Shown here one piece after another: positions 1 through 9,191 of a DNA stretch of 64,000 bases. The stretch covers positions 1-64,000 of the forward strand of contig JACPBQ010000005.1 in NCBI GenBank assembly GCA_016180235.1, written 5' to 3'. The DNA comes from Candidatus Woesearchaeota archaeon. Lineage in GTDB: Archaea; Nanobdellota; Nanobdellia; Woesearchaeales; GW2011-AR4. A model generated the notes under the pieces. That model worked only from the letters and a program-made list of their open reading frames with translations, did no database searches and was not told the origin of the DNA. A program made the position numbers and the translations under genes. Position 1 is the first letter of the stretch; each line of letters begins with the position of its first letter.

Positions 1-265
1 ATATCTACTGGAGATGTCTGATGTCTGAAAGAAATGGACTTCTAGTACGAGAGGAACGAAGTCCAGAGGCCTCTGGTCAATCGGTTGTCTGACAAGGCAT
101 GCCGAGCAGCTACGCCTTAAGGGATAAATGCTGAAAGCATCTAAGCATGAAGCCTTGCTTGAAAAGAGACATCATAGAACACTCGTAAAACACGAGTTTG
201 ATGGGACAGGGGTGTAAGTACGAAGCTTCGGCGACGTATTCAGCTCGCTGTTTCCAACAGTTCAT
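1..265 (+). rRNA. 23S ribosomal RNA, 3' end (partial)
   Basis: The window opens inside a large-subunit rRNA. The sarcin-ricin loop core AGTACGAGAGGAAC lies near position 44 and is followed by the conserved 3' domain that leads to the end of 23S rRNA. The 5' part is outside the window and the exact 3' end near 250-265 is estimated. No 5S rRNA or tRNA follows directly; the next 145 bp are AT-rich and hold the promoter of the next gene. Confidence 0.93.
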
Positions 266-410
266 TATTTAGTCTATGCACGGTCATCATTTTTTTTTCT
301 TTTATTTTTTTATATTTCATTTCAGATAGCTTTAGCTATATGCTTTGATTTATTCTGAACCCAGCTCACTTAGAGATACCTTTAAATAATAAATTTGGAT
401 GCTTCTGGTT

Positions 411-812
411 ATGGCGCGACTCTATAAGAATATGGAGATATTTCAGTTAAGCTATTCGCTTGCTTTGGATATCCACAAACTGCTTGATAAGTTTCCGGAA
501 GAACAAAAAGAGAACATTACTTCTCAGATGAGAAGGGCTGCAACTTCAATACCTTTAAACATAGCTGAGGGCAGCGTGAAAAAATCCCAACGTGAATTTT
601 TAAATTTTCTAAGCTATGCGTATGGTTCTGCAAAAGAATTGGATGTTTTGCTGTCTATGTCAAAAGATTTGGGCTTTATTACTAAAAGCCAATATGATTC
701 TATTTTTGGAAAATTGGATGAATTGATGGCCAAATTGTTTGGGTTTATGGAAAATATTGAATCAATGTTTGAAAACAAGAAGAAGTTTTTTACGAGGTTT
801 GGAGCAAAATGA
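411..812 (+). CDS. Four-helix-bundle protein, S23 / 23S-intervening-sequence family
   Basis: The protein has about 133 residues and matches the S23 four-helix-bundle family by its layout and by the segment RRAATSIPLNIAEGS, which is characteristic of that family. The family was first found encoded in intervening sequences inside bacterial 23S rRNA; its molecular role is not established. The TATA box (tttaaataat, 381-390) is about 26 nt before ATG 411, so I start there as a leaderless mRNA rather than at 399. The stop overlaps the kae1 start by 4 nt (ATGA), so the two are probably co-transcribed. Its position just downstream of a 23S rRNA gene is notable given the family's history. Confidence 0.85.
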   Translation: MARLYKNMEIFQLSYSLALDIHKLLDKFPEEQKENITSQMRRAATSIPLNIAEGSVKKSQREFLNFLSYAYGSAKELDVLLSMSKDLGFITKSQYDSIFGKLDELMAKLFGFMENIESMFENKKKFFTRFGAK

Positions 813-1786
813 TATGTCTCGGAATCGAATCAACTGCGCATACTTTCGGTTGCGGCATCGTTGATGATAAAGGAACAGTTTTGGCTAACGTTAAAGATGC
901 TTATGTTACCGAAAAAGGAGGCATTAATCCAAAATATGCAAAAATACATCATGATAATGTAAAGGATAAAGTTGTTGAGGATGCATTGAATATTGCAAAA
1001 TTAGGATTAAAGGATATTGATTTGGTATCTTTTTCCCAAGGTCCTGGAATTGGGCCGTGCTTATGGGTTGGCTTGCATAAAGCTGTGGAGATTGCCAAAA
1101 AAAATAACATACCGATTGTAGGTGTTAATCACTGCATTGCCCATCTGGAGATTGGAAAATTGAAAACAAAGGCTAAGGACCCGGTCTTATTGTATACAAG
1201 CGGTGCAAATACCCAGGTGATTGCTTACGAAGCCGGAAAGTACAGAATTTTCGGCGAGACTCTTGACCAGGGAATCGGCAATTTTATAGATGCGTTTGCC
1301 CGGCACATAGGACTAGGGTTTCCAGGCGGTCCAAAGATTGAGAAGCTAGCGTTGGAAGGGAAAAACTATATTGAAATTCCTTATGTTGTAAAAGGCATGG
1401 ACGTCTCATTTTCCGGGATTTTGACAAATTTGAAGAGGAAATTTGATTCTAAAAATTATAAAACAGAGGATATCTGCTTTTCATTGCAGGAAACGGTGTT
1501 TGCGATGATGGTTGAAGTTGCGGAGAGGGCAATGGCTCATTGCGGCAAAAAGGAATTGGTTTTGGGAGGGGGGGTTGCGTGCAACAAAAGGCTGCAGGAG
1601 ATGTGCAAAGTTATGTGCAAGGAGAGAGATGCAAAATTCTTTGTTCCGGAAAATCAGTTTTTAATTGATAATGGTGCTATGATAGGTTGGCTTGGGATTT
1701 TGCAAAGAAAACAAGCAACGAAAAACTATAAAAAAATGCATATTAGGCCTTACGAAAGGACTGATGAGGTTAAAGTTGACTGGTAG
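809..1786 (+). CDS. kae1: Kae1 / TsaD-family tRNA threonylcarbamoyladenosine modification protein
   Basis: Kae1 is the catalytic subunit of the KEOPS complex, which transfers the threonylcarbamoyl group to A37 of tRNAs that read ANN codons. The 325 residues cover the full ASKHA-fold protein: the N-terminal GIESTAHTFGCGI, the metal-binding HCIAHLEIG region (about 109-117), TSGANTQ, and GGGVACNKRLQEM near 250. It is a stand-alone Kae1, not fused to the Bud32 kinase as in many archaea. It overlaps the upstream S23 gene by 4 nt. The predicted tRNA-Ile and tRNA-Asn genes in this window encode candidate substrates. Confidence 0.96.
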   Translation: MICLGIESTAHTFGCGIVDDKGTVLANVKDAYVTEKGGINPKYAKIHHDNVKDKVVEDALNIAKLGLKDIDLVSFSQGPGIGPCLWVGLHKAVEIAKKNNIPIVGVNHCIAHLEIGKLKTKAKDPVLLYTSGANTQVIAYEAGKYRIFGETLDQGIGNFIDAFARHIGLGFPGGPKIEKLALEGKNYIEIPYVVKGMDVSFSGILTNLKRKFDSKNYKTEDICFSLQETVFAMMVEVAERAMAHCGKKELVLGGGVACNKRLQEMCKVMCKERDAKFFVPENQFLIDNGAMIGWLGILQRKQATKNYKKMHIRPYERTDEVKVDW

Positions 1787-1812
1787 TTATTATTAACTAA
1801 AAATAGAAAAAT

Positions 1813-4056
1813 TCACGCTGCTAATTTTTGGCTGGTTGCCATTGGTAACTGTCCGGCTAGAGATGGTGATGCCGCTTTTTCCAGTGAAGAGTAAACATTC
1901 TTTAAATTATTTCCGTAAGTCAATGTATTGTCTTCAAGCAGGCTTGCAATCAGCCTTGTACGCCTGTATATTGTTGAAATGCTCACTCCAAATTTATCTG
2001 CAGCATCTTTTGCGCTCATGGTTATCTTTCCATCGTTATCATAAAGCAGGTTGAAAGTATCCTGCAAGGTGCTTGCGAATCTTGTATTTGGCCTTTTGTG
2101 CTCTGACTTGTACCTTGTTGCTATTTCATGATCGGCCTTCAATCTATCATACCTGCTTCCTTGACCAAAGTCAACTGCAACAACGTTAGCTCCAAGGTAG
2201 CCGCTTGGCCCGCTTGTTGATCCGTTACCAACAGATCCTTCATTAACAACAGCACCCAATTCTTTGTCTCCTTCTCCCGGACCTTCTGGTGTTGAAGAGC
2301 CATTGCCATTTGGAGTACCATCAGGATTTGATTCCTTCCTTCTTCTATACAAAGCCAAAACGGCACCAATCAGTGTAGCTATGCCACCACCAATAGAACC
2401 CATATATCCAGCCAGAACTCCCCCTTTGCTGGGAGCGTTCCTTTCAGCATCCTGATAAGCCCTTATTGCTCCAGTAGAAGCATTATACTTTTGATTATAC
2501 TCGGGCTTAAAAGAGGCCATGGCTTCATTTGCCGCGTTCAATTCTTCTTGTGCTTTTTTCAAATCTGCCTTTTCAGCTTTAAAACTGGATTGCGCTTTTG
2601 CAAGCGCTTCTCTTGCATTGTTCAGAGTGTCATCTGCCGCAGCCAGATTATCGGTTTTTAACCCTAATTGTGCTTCTGCAGTTCCTTTAGTACTCAAAAC
2701 TGATTCATATTCTGGCTCGAAAGCATTACTGTCAGCCTGTGCTGATTTATATTTCCCGGCCATTTCCTCCGCTTTTGATTTTGCAGCTTCATAGGCTGAT
2801 TTTGCCGCATCATATATCTGCCTTGCATCTTTTAATTGTGTCTCAAGCTGGGTCAATTTTGCAGTAGTTTCTGAAACTCTTGTTACAGCAGTTGTGTATG
2901 CAATGTCCTGTGAATTGTAAGCTTTCTCAGCACCCGCAAGTTTAGTTTCCAATCCTTCAAGCTGATTTTCAAGAGATCCTGCTTTCTCAATTGATGCCAC
3001 ATGTGCCTCTTCAGCTTCTGCCACTATTTTCTCTGAATTGCTTATGGCACCGTTAAGTATAACTGAAAGATTTAGTATTTGGCCAGGCAATATCCTATGA
3101 GGGTTTCCTGCTTCCTGCAATCTTGAATAGTTTATTCCATCCAGATTTATGTGGGCGTATTTCTCCTTTACATATTTATCAAATTCCGTAGGAGTCATCA
3201 TATTGTTTGCTTTTGCTACCAGATTTACAAGGTCCATTATCTGCTGGTTTGAGGGGACGTCGCCATAAGCCAGGACATAAGCTTTCCCCACCATTCTCCA
3301 TAATGAGTCTCCTTTCTGAACCCCTTTATGCTGGGATTTCTCAAGTTCATTCAATCTGCTTAGTTTGGAGTATATATCCTCACCAGTATTGTTCATATTT
3401 TTAATCGCATCATCAAGAGAGGATTCTGTGCTCTTTACAAGTTTAGTTAATCTCTCTAAATGTTCATTTGCAGCATTGTATTTTTCTTGCTGCTTATCCT
3501 TTAATGATACTGCTTGCTTAAGCTCTGCTCTTTTCTCAAGGACAGTTTTATCGAGATTTTTGTAATTGGTCTCTGTAACCTGATAAGAACCAAAAGCATT
3601 TTTCATGTCTGCTTCTGCAGAAGTCTTTTTTGCCCTGAAATCAGCAACAAGACCTTCCAGCTTTTTCATCTGATTCTCAGCGGAGATATAATTTGTCTCA
3701 GCGTCTTTTACCCTTAATGTCTGAGCGTTAAATTGAGCTTTTGCCTCATTTTGAGCTGATGCTGCCTGGCTCTCTTCATTTTGCGCTGAAGTCAGATTTG
3801 AACTCGCAGAATCAAATTCATCAGAAGCAGTTTTAAAATTATCAATTTCCCCCTTGATTGCCTTATCAAGAGCAGTCATCCTTCCATCTGCCATTGATAA
3901 TTCCTGCTGTGCGGTATTTTTAGCGTCAATAGCATCCAGCAAGTCCTGCTGCCTTTGGTTTGCGCCCCACAAATATAATCCGGATACTATTGCTGCTGCT
4001 GCCCCTATTCCAGCAACTGATCCGCCAACAATCCTCCTATTTGCCATTTTAAACAT
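1813..4056 (-). CDS. Large membrane protein: two coiled coils, LysM-like domain, C-terminal HTH
   Basis: I do not recognise a named family for the whole protein. Visible parts of the 747 residues are an N-terminal membrane segment (about 10-31), an Ala/Gln-rich coiled coil (35-235), a LysM-like domain (about 246-333, beginning QKGDSLWRMVGKAYVL and closing ILPGQILNL), a second coiled coil (340-520), a second membrane segment (547-570), a Gly/Ser/Pro linker and a helix-turn-helix near 680-705 (AKDAADKFGVSISTIYRR). The simplest topology puts the coiled coils and LysM outside and the HTH in the cytoplasm. The promoter has a TATA box flanked by two copies of an 18-bp box. The start could be ATG 4056 or ATG 4047. 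Function is unknown; a membrane-bound regulator or envelope-chromosome linker are possibilities. Confidence 0.8.
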   Translation of the reverse strand: MFKMANRRIVGGSVAGIGAAAAIVSGLYLWGANQRQQDLLDAIDAKNTAQQELSMADGRMTALDKAIKGEIDNFKTASDEFDSASSNLTSAQNEESQAASAQNEAKAQFNAQTLRVKDAETNYISAENQMKKLEGLVADFRAKKTSAEADMKNAFGSYQVTETNYKNLDKTVLEKRAELKQAVSLKDKQQEKYNAANEHLERLTKLVKSTESSLDDAIKNMNNTGEDIYSKLSRLNELEKSQHKGVQKGDSLWRMVGKAYVLAYGDVPSNQQIMDLVNLVAKANNMMTPTEFDKYVKEKYAHINLDGINYSRLQEAGNPHRILPGQILNLSVILNGAISNSEKIVAEAEEAHVASIEKAGSLENQLEGLETKLAGAEKAYNSQDIAYTTAVTRVSETTAKLTQLETQLKDARQIYDAAKSAYEAAKSKAEEMAGKYKSAQADSNAFEPEYESVLSTKGTAEAQLGLKTDNLAAADDTLNNAREALAKAQSSFKAEKADLKKAQEELNAANEAMASFKPEYNQKYNASTGAIRAYQDAERNAPSKGGVLAGYMGSIGGGIATLIGAVLALYRRRKESNPDGTPNGNGSSTPEGPGEGDKELGAVVNEGSVGNGSTSGPSGYLGANVVAVDFGQGSRYDRLKADHEIATRYKSEHKRPNTRFASTLQDTFNLLYDNDGKITMSAKDAADKFGVSISTIYRRTRLIASLLEDNTLTYGNNLKNVYSSLEKAASPSLAGQLPMATSQKLAA

Positions 4057-4060
4057 AGAT

Positions 4061-4128
4061 TAACTATCTTAAAGTGATAATTGGTGGAGTTTATAAATCT
4101 TTCTATTTTAATCACTTTAAAGTAGTTA
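4061..4128 (-). promoter_or_regulatory. Promoter with two flanking operator-like boxes for the 747-aa gene
   Basis: On the minus strand a purine-rich BRE-like stretch (AAAATAGAAAG) and TATA box (ATTTATAAA, about 4090-4098) lie roughly 40 nt before ATG 4056. One box, TAACTATCTTAAAGTGAT, reads on the plus strand at 4061-4078; its near copy TAACTACTTTAAAGTGAT reads on the minus strand at 4111-4128. They bracket the core promoter, as repressor operators often do. The binding protein is unknown. Confidence 0.55.
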
Positions 4129-4169
4129 TTCTATAGAAACGCTGCTAAAACTGCTTATAGAATTAGAGG

Positions 4170-4328
4170 CTATCCCTGCCCATGCGCCTTTTCAAACTTC
4201 TTCTCGTCTTCCGGCGCCAATTCTTCAAATACTGCGCCGCAGTCCTTGCATATTATCTGCTGTGTTTTTTTGTTATAGTATACATTATTGCTTCCGCATT
4301 CAGCGCATTCGTCTTTTCTTAAAGCCAT
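4170..4328 (-). CDS. Small TFIIB-like zinc-ribbon protein
   Basis: This 52-residue ORF is too short for the supplied track. Translation starts MALRKDECAECGSNNV and carries CxxC-x(n)-CxxC (CAEC and CKDC), the zinc-ribbon arrangement seen in TFB/TFIIB N-termini. There is no cyclin-fold region, so it is not a full TFB. Such short stand-alone ribbons are common in archaea and may bind nucleic acid or polymerase, but no role can be assigned. It lies between the 747-aa gene and a 190-bp noncoding repeat, on the same strand as lonB. Confidence 0.75.
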   Translation of the reverse strand: MALRKDECAECGSNNVYYNKKTQQIICKDCGAVFEELAPEDEKKFEKAHGQG

Positions 4329-4380
4329 TTTAAAACTATTTATTGACTATCGTATAATTATTTGCTTTATCCAATCATTA

Positions 4381-4568
4381 ACAACTATTTGTTTTGTCAT
4401 TATTTTCTGCGGCCTTTATCTTTTGGGGCAATAAAAAATTTGAATAATTACCTGCCGGCTATGATTTTTATTATGCTTAATTTCAAGTTTTTTATCATGC
4501 TAATCATAATCAAATTATTGTGCACTTGTTTCTTAGCAGTATTGGCATTCTTATTTAATAGCTTTTAA
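4381..4568. repeat. Dispersed noncoding repeat, copy A (about 190 bp)
   Basis: This AT-rich intergenic stretch aligns end to end with 8424-8612. Shared blocks in the same order are CTATTTGTTTTGTCATTA, GCAATAAAA, TATGATTTT and CTTGTTTC..A.CAGTATTGGCATT. The aligned reading frames are not conserved, so an RNA, a decayed miniature element or a regulatory sequence is more likely than a protein. The 68-aa ORF of the track in this stretch is not supported. Confidence 0.6.
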
Positions 4569-4578
4569 AACTTATCTT

Positions 4579-6471
4579 TTATTTCGAGCTTTTGACTATC
4601 ATATTTAATATTTTTTCTTTTCCTTTCCAGTCCAATGCTTCTTTTAAAACCTCTTCAATAGTCTCCACAGGAATTATTTTTATCTTTTCAAGCTTTTCTT
4701 TGGGCAGGATTATGTCTTTCAGATTGGTTTTTGGCACTATTACCTGCTTCATCCCGGCTTCTATCGCTGCCTCAACTTTGGATGCCACTCCGCCTACCGG
4801 AAGCACTTCTCCTCTTACCGATAAGGAACCGGTCATTGCAGTATCCTGCTTTACCGGTATTTCCTTGAATGAGGAGATTATTGCGGTAGCGACAGCTATA
4901 GATGCTGAATCACCTTCAACTCCCTCATAAGTCTGGAGGAACTGCACATAAATATCGTAGGTTTCCTTTATGTCCTGGCCAAAGTATTTCTTGATTATAG
5001 CAGATACATTTTTTATGGCTTCTTTTGCTATCTCTCCAAGCTTTCCTGTCGCTATTATCTCGGACTCTTTGCCTCCGGGGGTTACTTCGGCTTCTATCGG
5101 CAGGATTATTCCGGAATAAGGAGGGGTAACCCCTATCACTGCCAGGCCATTAACTCTTCCGACTCTTTTTCCTGCGGTTACTATGATTTCGTATTCTTTT
5201 TTCTGCTCAATGTACTTGTCTGCTATCTGCTGCTCCAAAGTCCTGGCAATATTTTTCGCTTCAATTACGTGCTTTTTCATGACCAAAGATGAGTTTTGCT
5301 CTTTAGCCAAATCGCCTGCTGCCCTTATCAGGCCTCCAAGTTCCCTTAATCTCAATGTCAAGTGCCCTTTCCTGTCTGCGCGCCTTCTTGCTTCCTCTAT
5401 TATCTCATCAACTGCTTCTTTTGCAAAATGGGGTATCTTTGCATCTTTTGTAACTTCCTGCGCAACAAAAACTATTATTTTGTCCCTGTTTTCCTCTGTG
5501 TCAGGAAAAGTGTCTTTCATGTAAACTTCATAGCCATAGCCCCTTATCCTGCTTCTTAACGCAGGATGCATGTGCTTAACTGTCTCATAGTTTCCTGCTG
5601 CTATGAGGATAAAATCACATGGCACCGGCTCTGTCCTTACCATAGCTCCGGCACTTCTTTCACTCTGCCCTGTAATTGCAAACTTTCTTTCCTGCATTGC
5701 CGAAAGAAGCTCCTGCTGCGTTGCCGGGTCCAAAGTTGCTATCTCGTCTATGAATAAAACGCCCATATGGGATTTGTGTATCATTCCTGCCACTACACGC
5801 TCATGTGCCGGTGTTCCTAATCCTCCGCTCTGGAAAGGGTCGTGAAGAACGTCTCCAAGCAATGCTCCTGCATGAGATCCTGTTGCATCATTGAACGGAG
5901 CCTGCTTCTTCTTGAAATTGTCAACAATGACTTTAGGCACTCTTGCCCTTCCTTCCATTCTCTTTCCCATGTTTATGAACAGGACAAAGGCTGCTAAAAA
6001 AAGAAATGAGCCGATCAAAGAAGCTCCAAATACAATTGCTCCAACAGTGGGATTATACTTATTCCCATAATAATTAAACATAAACCAAGGCGCAAACATG
6101 GCAACAAGGACAAGAATGAAAAGGATTATGTTCTGGTTCTTGAACATGTTCATGCTCTGTATCCTTGATTTTGCAACCAAGTCGCGGCCCTGGCCTGCCG
6201 GAAGAGTCCTTATCAGCGGAGTGTTTTCATCATTGGGATTTGGAAAAGAAACAGTATCAACTAGCTTTTCTTTAGGCAATAGCTCGGCTAATGCAAGGCC
6301 CAGCATGCTTTTTCCTGTGCCTGGCTCGCCTATTAAAAGAACGTTTCTTCTCTGCTCCGCAGCTTTTTTTATTATCTCAACAGCTTTTTCCTGGCCAACA
6401 ATCTGGCCTATAAGGTTCTTGGAAACGTCAATTTCAGCTGTTGATTTGTAAGTTTTAGATATCTTTGCCAT
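4579..6471 (-). CDS. lonB: Archaeal membrane-bound ATP-dependent protease LonB
   Basis: LonB is the archaeal Lon: an AAA+ unfoldase with two membrane helices inserted in the ATPase domain and a C-terminal Ser-Lys protease domain. From the chosen start (630 residues) Walker A is [12 protein letters not shown] near 45-56. The two membrane segments follow at about 111-135 and 140-168, Walker B is [11 protein letters not shown], and the catalytic serine is in [13 protein letters not shown]. The catalytic lysine is in [15 protein letters not shown] start at ATG 6471 ([10 protein letters not shown]) because the 18 extra residues of the longest ORF are not LonB-like and overlap promoter-type sequence. 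It degrades misfolded and membrane proteins. Confidence 0.96.
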   Translation of the reverse strand: MAKISKTYKSTAEIDVSKNLIGQIVGQEKAVEIIKKAAEQRRNVLLIGEPGTGKSMLGLALAELLPKEKLVDTVSFPNPNDENTPLIRTLPAGQGRDLVAKSRIQSMNMFKNQNIILFILVLVAMFAPWFMFNYYGNKYNPTVGAIVFGASLIGSFLFLAAFVLFINMGKRMEGRARVPKVIVDNFKKKQAPFNDATGSHAGALLGDVLHDPFQSGGLGTPAHERVVAGMIHKSHMGVLFIDEIATLDPATQQELLSAMQERKFAITGQSERSAGAMVRTEPVPCDFILIAAGNYETVKHMHPALRSRIRGYGYEVYMKDTFPDTEENRDKIIVFVAQEVTKDAKIPHFAKEAVDEIIEEARRRADRKGHLTLRLRELGGLIRAAGDLAKEQNSSLVMKKHVIEAKNIARTLEQQIADKYIEQKKEYEIIVTAGKRVGRVNGLAVIGVTPPYSGIILPIEAEVTPGGKESEIIATGKLGEIAKEAIKNVSAIIKKYFGQDIKETYDIYVQFLQTYEGVEGDSASIAVATAIISSFKEIPVKQDTAMTGSLSVRGEVLPVGGVASKVEAAIEAGMKQVIVPKTNLKDIILPKEKLEKIKIIPVETIEEVLKEALDWKGKEKILNMIVKSSK

Positions 6472-6593
6472 AATTTTGCGGATAATATTTTTATTTAAAA
6501 AGGTTGTGGAAAATTTGCGAAGCAAATTTTGATAAATCCTTACAATTGATAAAATTCATAATATACTAAATAAATCAATAAAGTTCAGTCAAA

Positions 6594-6689
6594 ATGCCCG
6601 TGAACATCGGCAATTTCCCCTTGCTGGCACGATTAGGTTTTTTAACATGCATTATTATGCTTTTTTTCGTTTACAGCGGGCTTGGCTAG
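6594..6689 (+). CDS. Possible 31-aa membrane peptide (weak)
   Basis: In the 260-bp gap between the divergent lonB promoter and the TctA gene an ATG opens a 31-codon frame beginning MPVNIGNFPLLARLGFLTC and continuing as a hydrophobic segment with the composition of a single membrane helix. No clear Shine-Dalgarno or TATA box at the right distance was seen and nothing is known of it. It may be chance; otherwise this gap holds only AT-rich promoter sequence. Confidence 0.22.
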   Translation: MPVNIGNFPLLARLGFLTCIIMLFFVYSGLG

Positions 6690-6739
6690 CCTATAATAAA
6701 TTCACAATATAAAGAACAAATGAAAATTATATCATCATC

Positions 6740-7954
6740 TCAAAGAACAAAAAACAAAATAACGGGCAGCATCAGGCATCCCATTGAATGGCTTCTTTTG
6801 ACATCAACAACATTCGGTATAATTCCAATAGCTGTTGAGACTGCCAATATCAGCAATCCGACCCATGAAGAGAAATAAAATACCATTAAAGTTATAAAAA
6901 TGATAATAGAGAAGCATAAGACTGAATAATTCACTTTTTCTATTAATCTTGCAAAGACTCTTGCCAGGAAAAGCACCAAAAATGTGGCCAGGCCTGCGGC
7001 TATCAATGCTGTGGCGATAAACAGAATCAGCATGCTGAGGTCAATTTTGGACAAAAGCTCCTGTATGGCAAAAATTGCGCCGTTTCTTGCCCTGTCAAGG
7101 GTGTAAAAGGTCACCATGCTTATTACCATGTCCACAGTCCCTATGCTGCCAATTAAAATCAAAAATGCGTAAGTTCCCAACGAGCCAAAAATATTGCTGC
7201 CTATAACAGCAGCCTGCGCAGGCCCCATGCCGGGAAAAAAACTTACTATGCTGCCGGAAAATGTGCCTGCAAGTATTGATTTTGCGCTTTGGAATTTTGA
7301 AAGGACAATATTTTCCGTTATCCTTTGCCTGGGGATTTGCACTTTTTGCGATAAGCTCACAATCAGCATGCTTAAGCCAAACAGGCCGGAAAGCAAGGGA
7401 AATAATGGCTGCTTTAAATTCGGCATGGTTAAAGCCAATATTCCAAGGATTCCTGAGACCAAAAAAACAACCGACGACCAAAATTTTTTGTCCAGGCCTT
7501 TCTCAATCAATATCATATAAATTACAACTGCAATCAGGATAAATCCAATATACGGCCTTATATCGTCATAGATTAAAGGGAAAATTATAATTAATAATGG
7601 AAATAATAGAATTGCCAGGATTAAGCTGGATAGGCTTCCAATCACTGTCAGCTTTACTGCCTCATAACCCATTCCCTGCAGCAATAATTTATGCCCGGGC
7701 AGAACTCCCAATGCAGTAGCTTCGTTTGGAGCTCCTAAAAAGATTGCAGGCAGAATGTCAAGGAAAGTATGGGCTATTGCCATGGAAATGATAAAAACCC
7801 CTAATGAGGGCAATGAAAATATCCCAAGCAGATAGGCAGAGGAGCTCACAACCAGCAGGCTTACAAGATTTACATGGATTCCGGGAGTCAAGCCCGTGAA
7901 AATTCCGGCAAGAACCCCCAACAATAAAGCCGCTAAAAATTCGAAAAAAGCCAT
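6740..7954 (-). CDS. TctA-family (COG1784-type) archaeal integral membrane transporter
   Basis: This 404-residue protein is almost entirely membrane helices and has the family signature GIFTGLTPGIHVN near residues 18-30 and a second related loop with FFPGMGPAQAA. Both resemble the duplicated loops of TctA, the large membrane subunit of tripartite tricarboxylate transporters. The archaeal branch usually stands alone, with no TctB or TctC partner; none is seen here. The substrate is unknown. It starts 14 bp after the OB-fold gene, so the pair is probably one operon. Confidence 0.85.
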   Translation of the reverse strand: MAFFEFLAALLLGVLAGIFTGLTPGIHVNLVSLLVVSSSAYLLGIFSLPSLGVFIISMAIAHTFLDILPAIFLGAPNEATALGVLPGHKLLLQGMGYEAVKLTVIGSLSSLILAILLFPLLIIIFPLIYDDIRPYIGFILIAVVIYMILIEKGLDKKFWSSVVFLVSGILGILALTMPNLKQPLFPLLSGLFGLSMLIVSLSQKVQIPRQRITENIVLSKFQSAKSILAGTFSGSIVSFFPGMGPAQAAVIGSNIFGSLGTYAFLILIGSIGTVDMVISMVTFYTLDRARNGAIFAIQELLSKIDLSMLILFIATALIAAGLATFLVLFLARVFARLIEKVNYSVLCFSIIIFITLMVFYFSSWVGLLILAVSTAIGIIPNVVDVKRSHSMGCLMLPVILFFVL

Positions 7955-7968
7955 TTTATTTGATTTAA

Positions 7969-8322
7969 TTATCTTATAATTCTTGCCCTTTGGGCAATTA
8001 TTTCCATCTTTTTCTCATACTCATCCACTTTCCCTATTATTTCAACCTCATTGCCTTCCTTAATAGGAGTTGATTCATTGTTTCCCTTGAATAAGACCAC
8101 TGTCACTTCCGTTGGCTGCGTAATTTCCATTATGGTGACTCTTTCAGTGTCTGTCAGCCTGCTTACTATGCCCCTTACCTTCACCATCTCGTCCTTGTTT
8201 TCCAGGGTAATTTTCTCCAGGGTTTTTTCCTGGATTGAAATATTATCTGAAATTATGTAAAGAATCAACAAGCCTGCCAAAGAAACAATAAGCGCAATTT
8301 TTAGAAGGGTTTTTTCTTTCAT
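7969..8322 (-). CDS. Membrane-anchored OB-fold protein
   Basis: The protein has 117 residues: an N-terminal membrane anchor (KIALIVSLAGLLILYII, about 8-24) followed by a single OB-fold-like domain with the strand pattern VKVRGIVSRLTDTERVTIMEI and NEVEIIGKVDEYEKKMEIIA. This resembles archaeal nucleic-acid-binding OB proteins of the tRNA_anti-codon type. The anchored domain could face either side of the membrane. It precedes the TctA gene by 14 bp in the same direction, which suggests a shared transcript. The partner or ligand is unknown. Confidence 0.7.
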   Translation of the reverse strand: MKEKTLLKIALIVSLAGLLILYIISDNISIQEKTLEKITLENKDEMVKVRGIVSRLTDTERVTIMEITQPTEVTVVLFKGNNESTPIKEGNEVEIIGKVDEYEKKMEIIAQRARIIR

Positions 8323-8423
8323 TTTTTAATGATGTTTTTTAAACATTTATTATTTATATCCTGGCTTAATCAACTATTTGTTCAGTTTTCTTCCCATTAA
8401 ATCTACCTTTATCCCACCATTTC

Positions 8424-8612
8424 CAGCTATTTGTTTTGTCATTAGTTTATGCACACTTTAAATCATTATGGCAATAAAATATTTTTAATAATAATTCCCG
8501 GGTATGATTTTATTATTAATTTTGATTATGAAGTTATATATTATCTTCAACCTAATCAAATAGTTGTAAACTTGTTTCATAACAGTATTGGCATTATATT
8601 TTTATTTTAAAT
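8424..8612. repeat. Dispersed noncoding repeat, copy B (about 190 bp)
   Basis: This is the second copy of the repeat at 4381-4568, in the same orientation, lying in the divergent gap between the OB-fold gene and the eL33 gene. A short extra echo (CAACTATTTGTT) occurs just upstream near 8371. The copies differ by many substitutions and small indels, so the duplication is not recent. Confidence 0.6.
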
Positions 8613-8699
8613 GCTGCTTAATATTTGTTTTTATTTTTTGTTGATTTGTTCCTGTATTCGACCACAATCTTTTTAAACTGTTTAGGTTTCCAGAATGCC

Positions 8700-8957
8700 A
8701 TGCAAGGCACGATAGTTAATTTCAGGAGAGGAAGGAATACGCAGAAACCTAGCCATTTGATTATTCATATTAACAGCGTTAACAATAGGGAAAAAGCCGC
8801 TGAGCTGGTCGGAAAGTCTGTTGTCTGGAAAAGCCCTGCGGGAAAAGAGATAAAGGGCAAAGTTGCCAGTGCTCATGGCAATAATGGCGCAATAAGGGTT
8901 ATTTTCGAGAAAGGGATGCCGGGGCAGAGCTTCAGCACCAAAGTAGAAATCCAGTGA
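8700..8957 (+). CDS. rpl35ae: Large-subunit ribosomal protein eL33 (L35Ae)
   Basis: From MQGTIVNFRRGRNTQ the ORF gives 85 residues, the usual length of archaeal L35Ae. The family pattern is clear: VNFRRGRNTQ, VGKSVVWKSPAGKEIKGKV, the HGNNGAIRVIFEKGMPGQ loop and a C-terminal basic strand. I reject the 25-residue upstream extension because the TATA box (TTTTTAAA, about 8669-8676) sits inside it; ATG 8700 is about 27 nt further on, which suits a leaderless start. It converges on the small membrane-protein operon. Confidence 0.93.
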   Translation: MQGTIVNFRRGRNTQKPSHLIIHINSVNNREKAAELVGKSVVWKSPAGKEIKGKVASAHGNNGAIRVIFEKGMPGQSFSTKVEIQ

Positions 8958-9188
8958 TTATTTGATCCTAATCTGAGGGACTGTTTCTTTTTTCTTAAAA
9001 AGCATCGATAATCCTCCAAGGATGCTGCCCAAGGCTGCGCCGTACTCCAAAGCGGTTTTAGCGTTTCCAATGTCCACAGGCAGCTTATAGCCCACTAAAG
9101 CCAAAACCAATAGAATTCCGGCCAGAACAAAAATCAGGCCTAAAATGTTTCCAATTCCAAAGCTGCTGCCTGGTTTGGGAAGATTCAT
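8958..9188 (-). CDS. Small membrane protein, two helices
   Basis: The 76 residues hold two hydrophobic segments (GNILGLIFVLAGILLVLALVG and ALEYGAALGSILGGLSMLF) and a basic tail. It is the last gene of a three-gene minus-strand cluster of tiny membrane proteins whose members are separated by only 3-6 bp. No family is recognised and no function can be inferred. Confidence 0.7.
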   Translation of the reverse strand: MNLPKPGSSFGIGNILGLIFVLAGILLVLALVGYKLPVDIGNAKTALEYGAALGSILGGLSMLFKKKETVPQIRIK

Positions 9189-9191
9189 TTT

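Noticed and set aside
4362-4568. 68-aa plus-strand ORF
   Set aside because: It lies in the dispersed noncoding repeat and the frame is not kept in the second copy.
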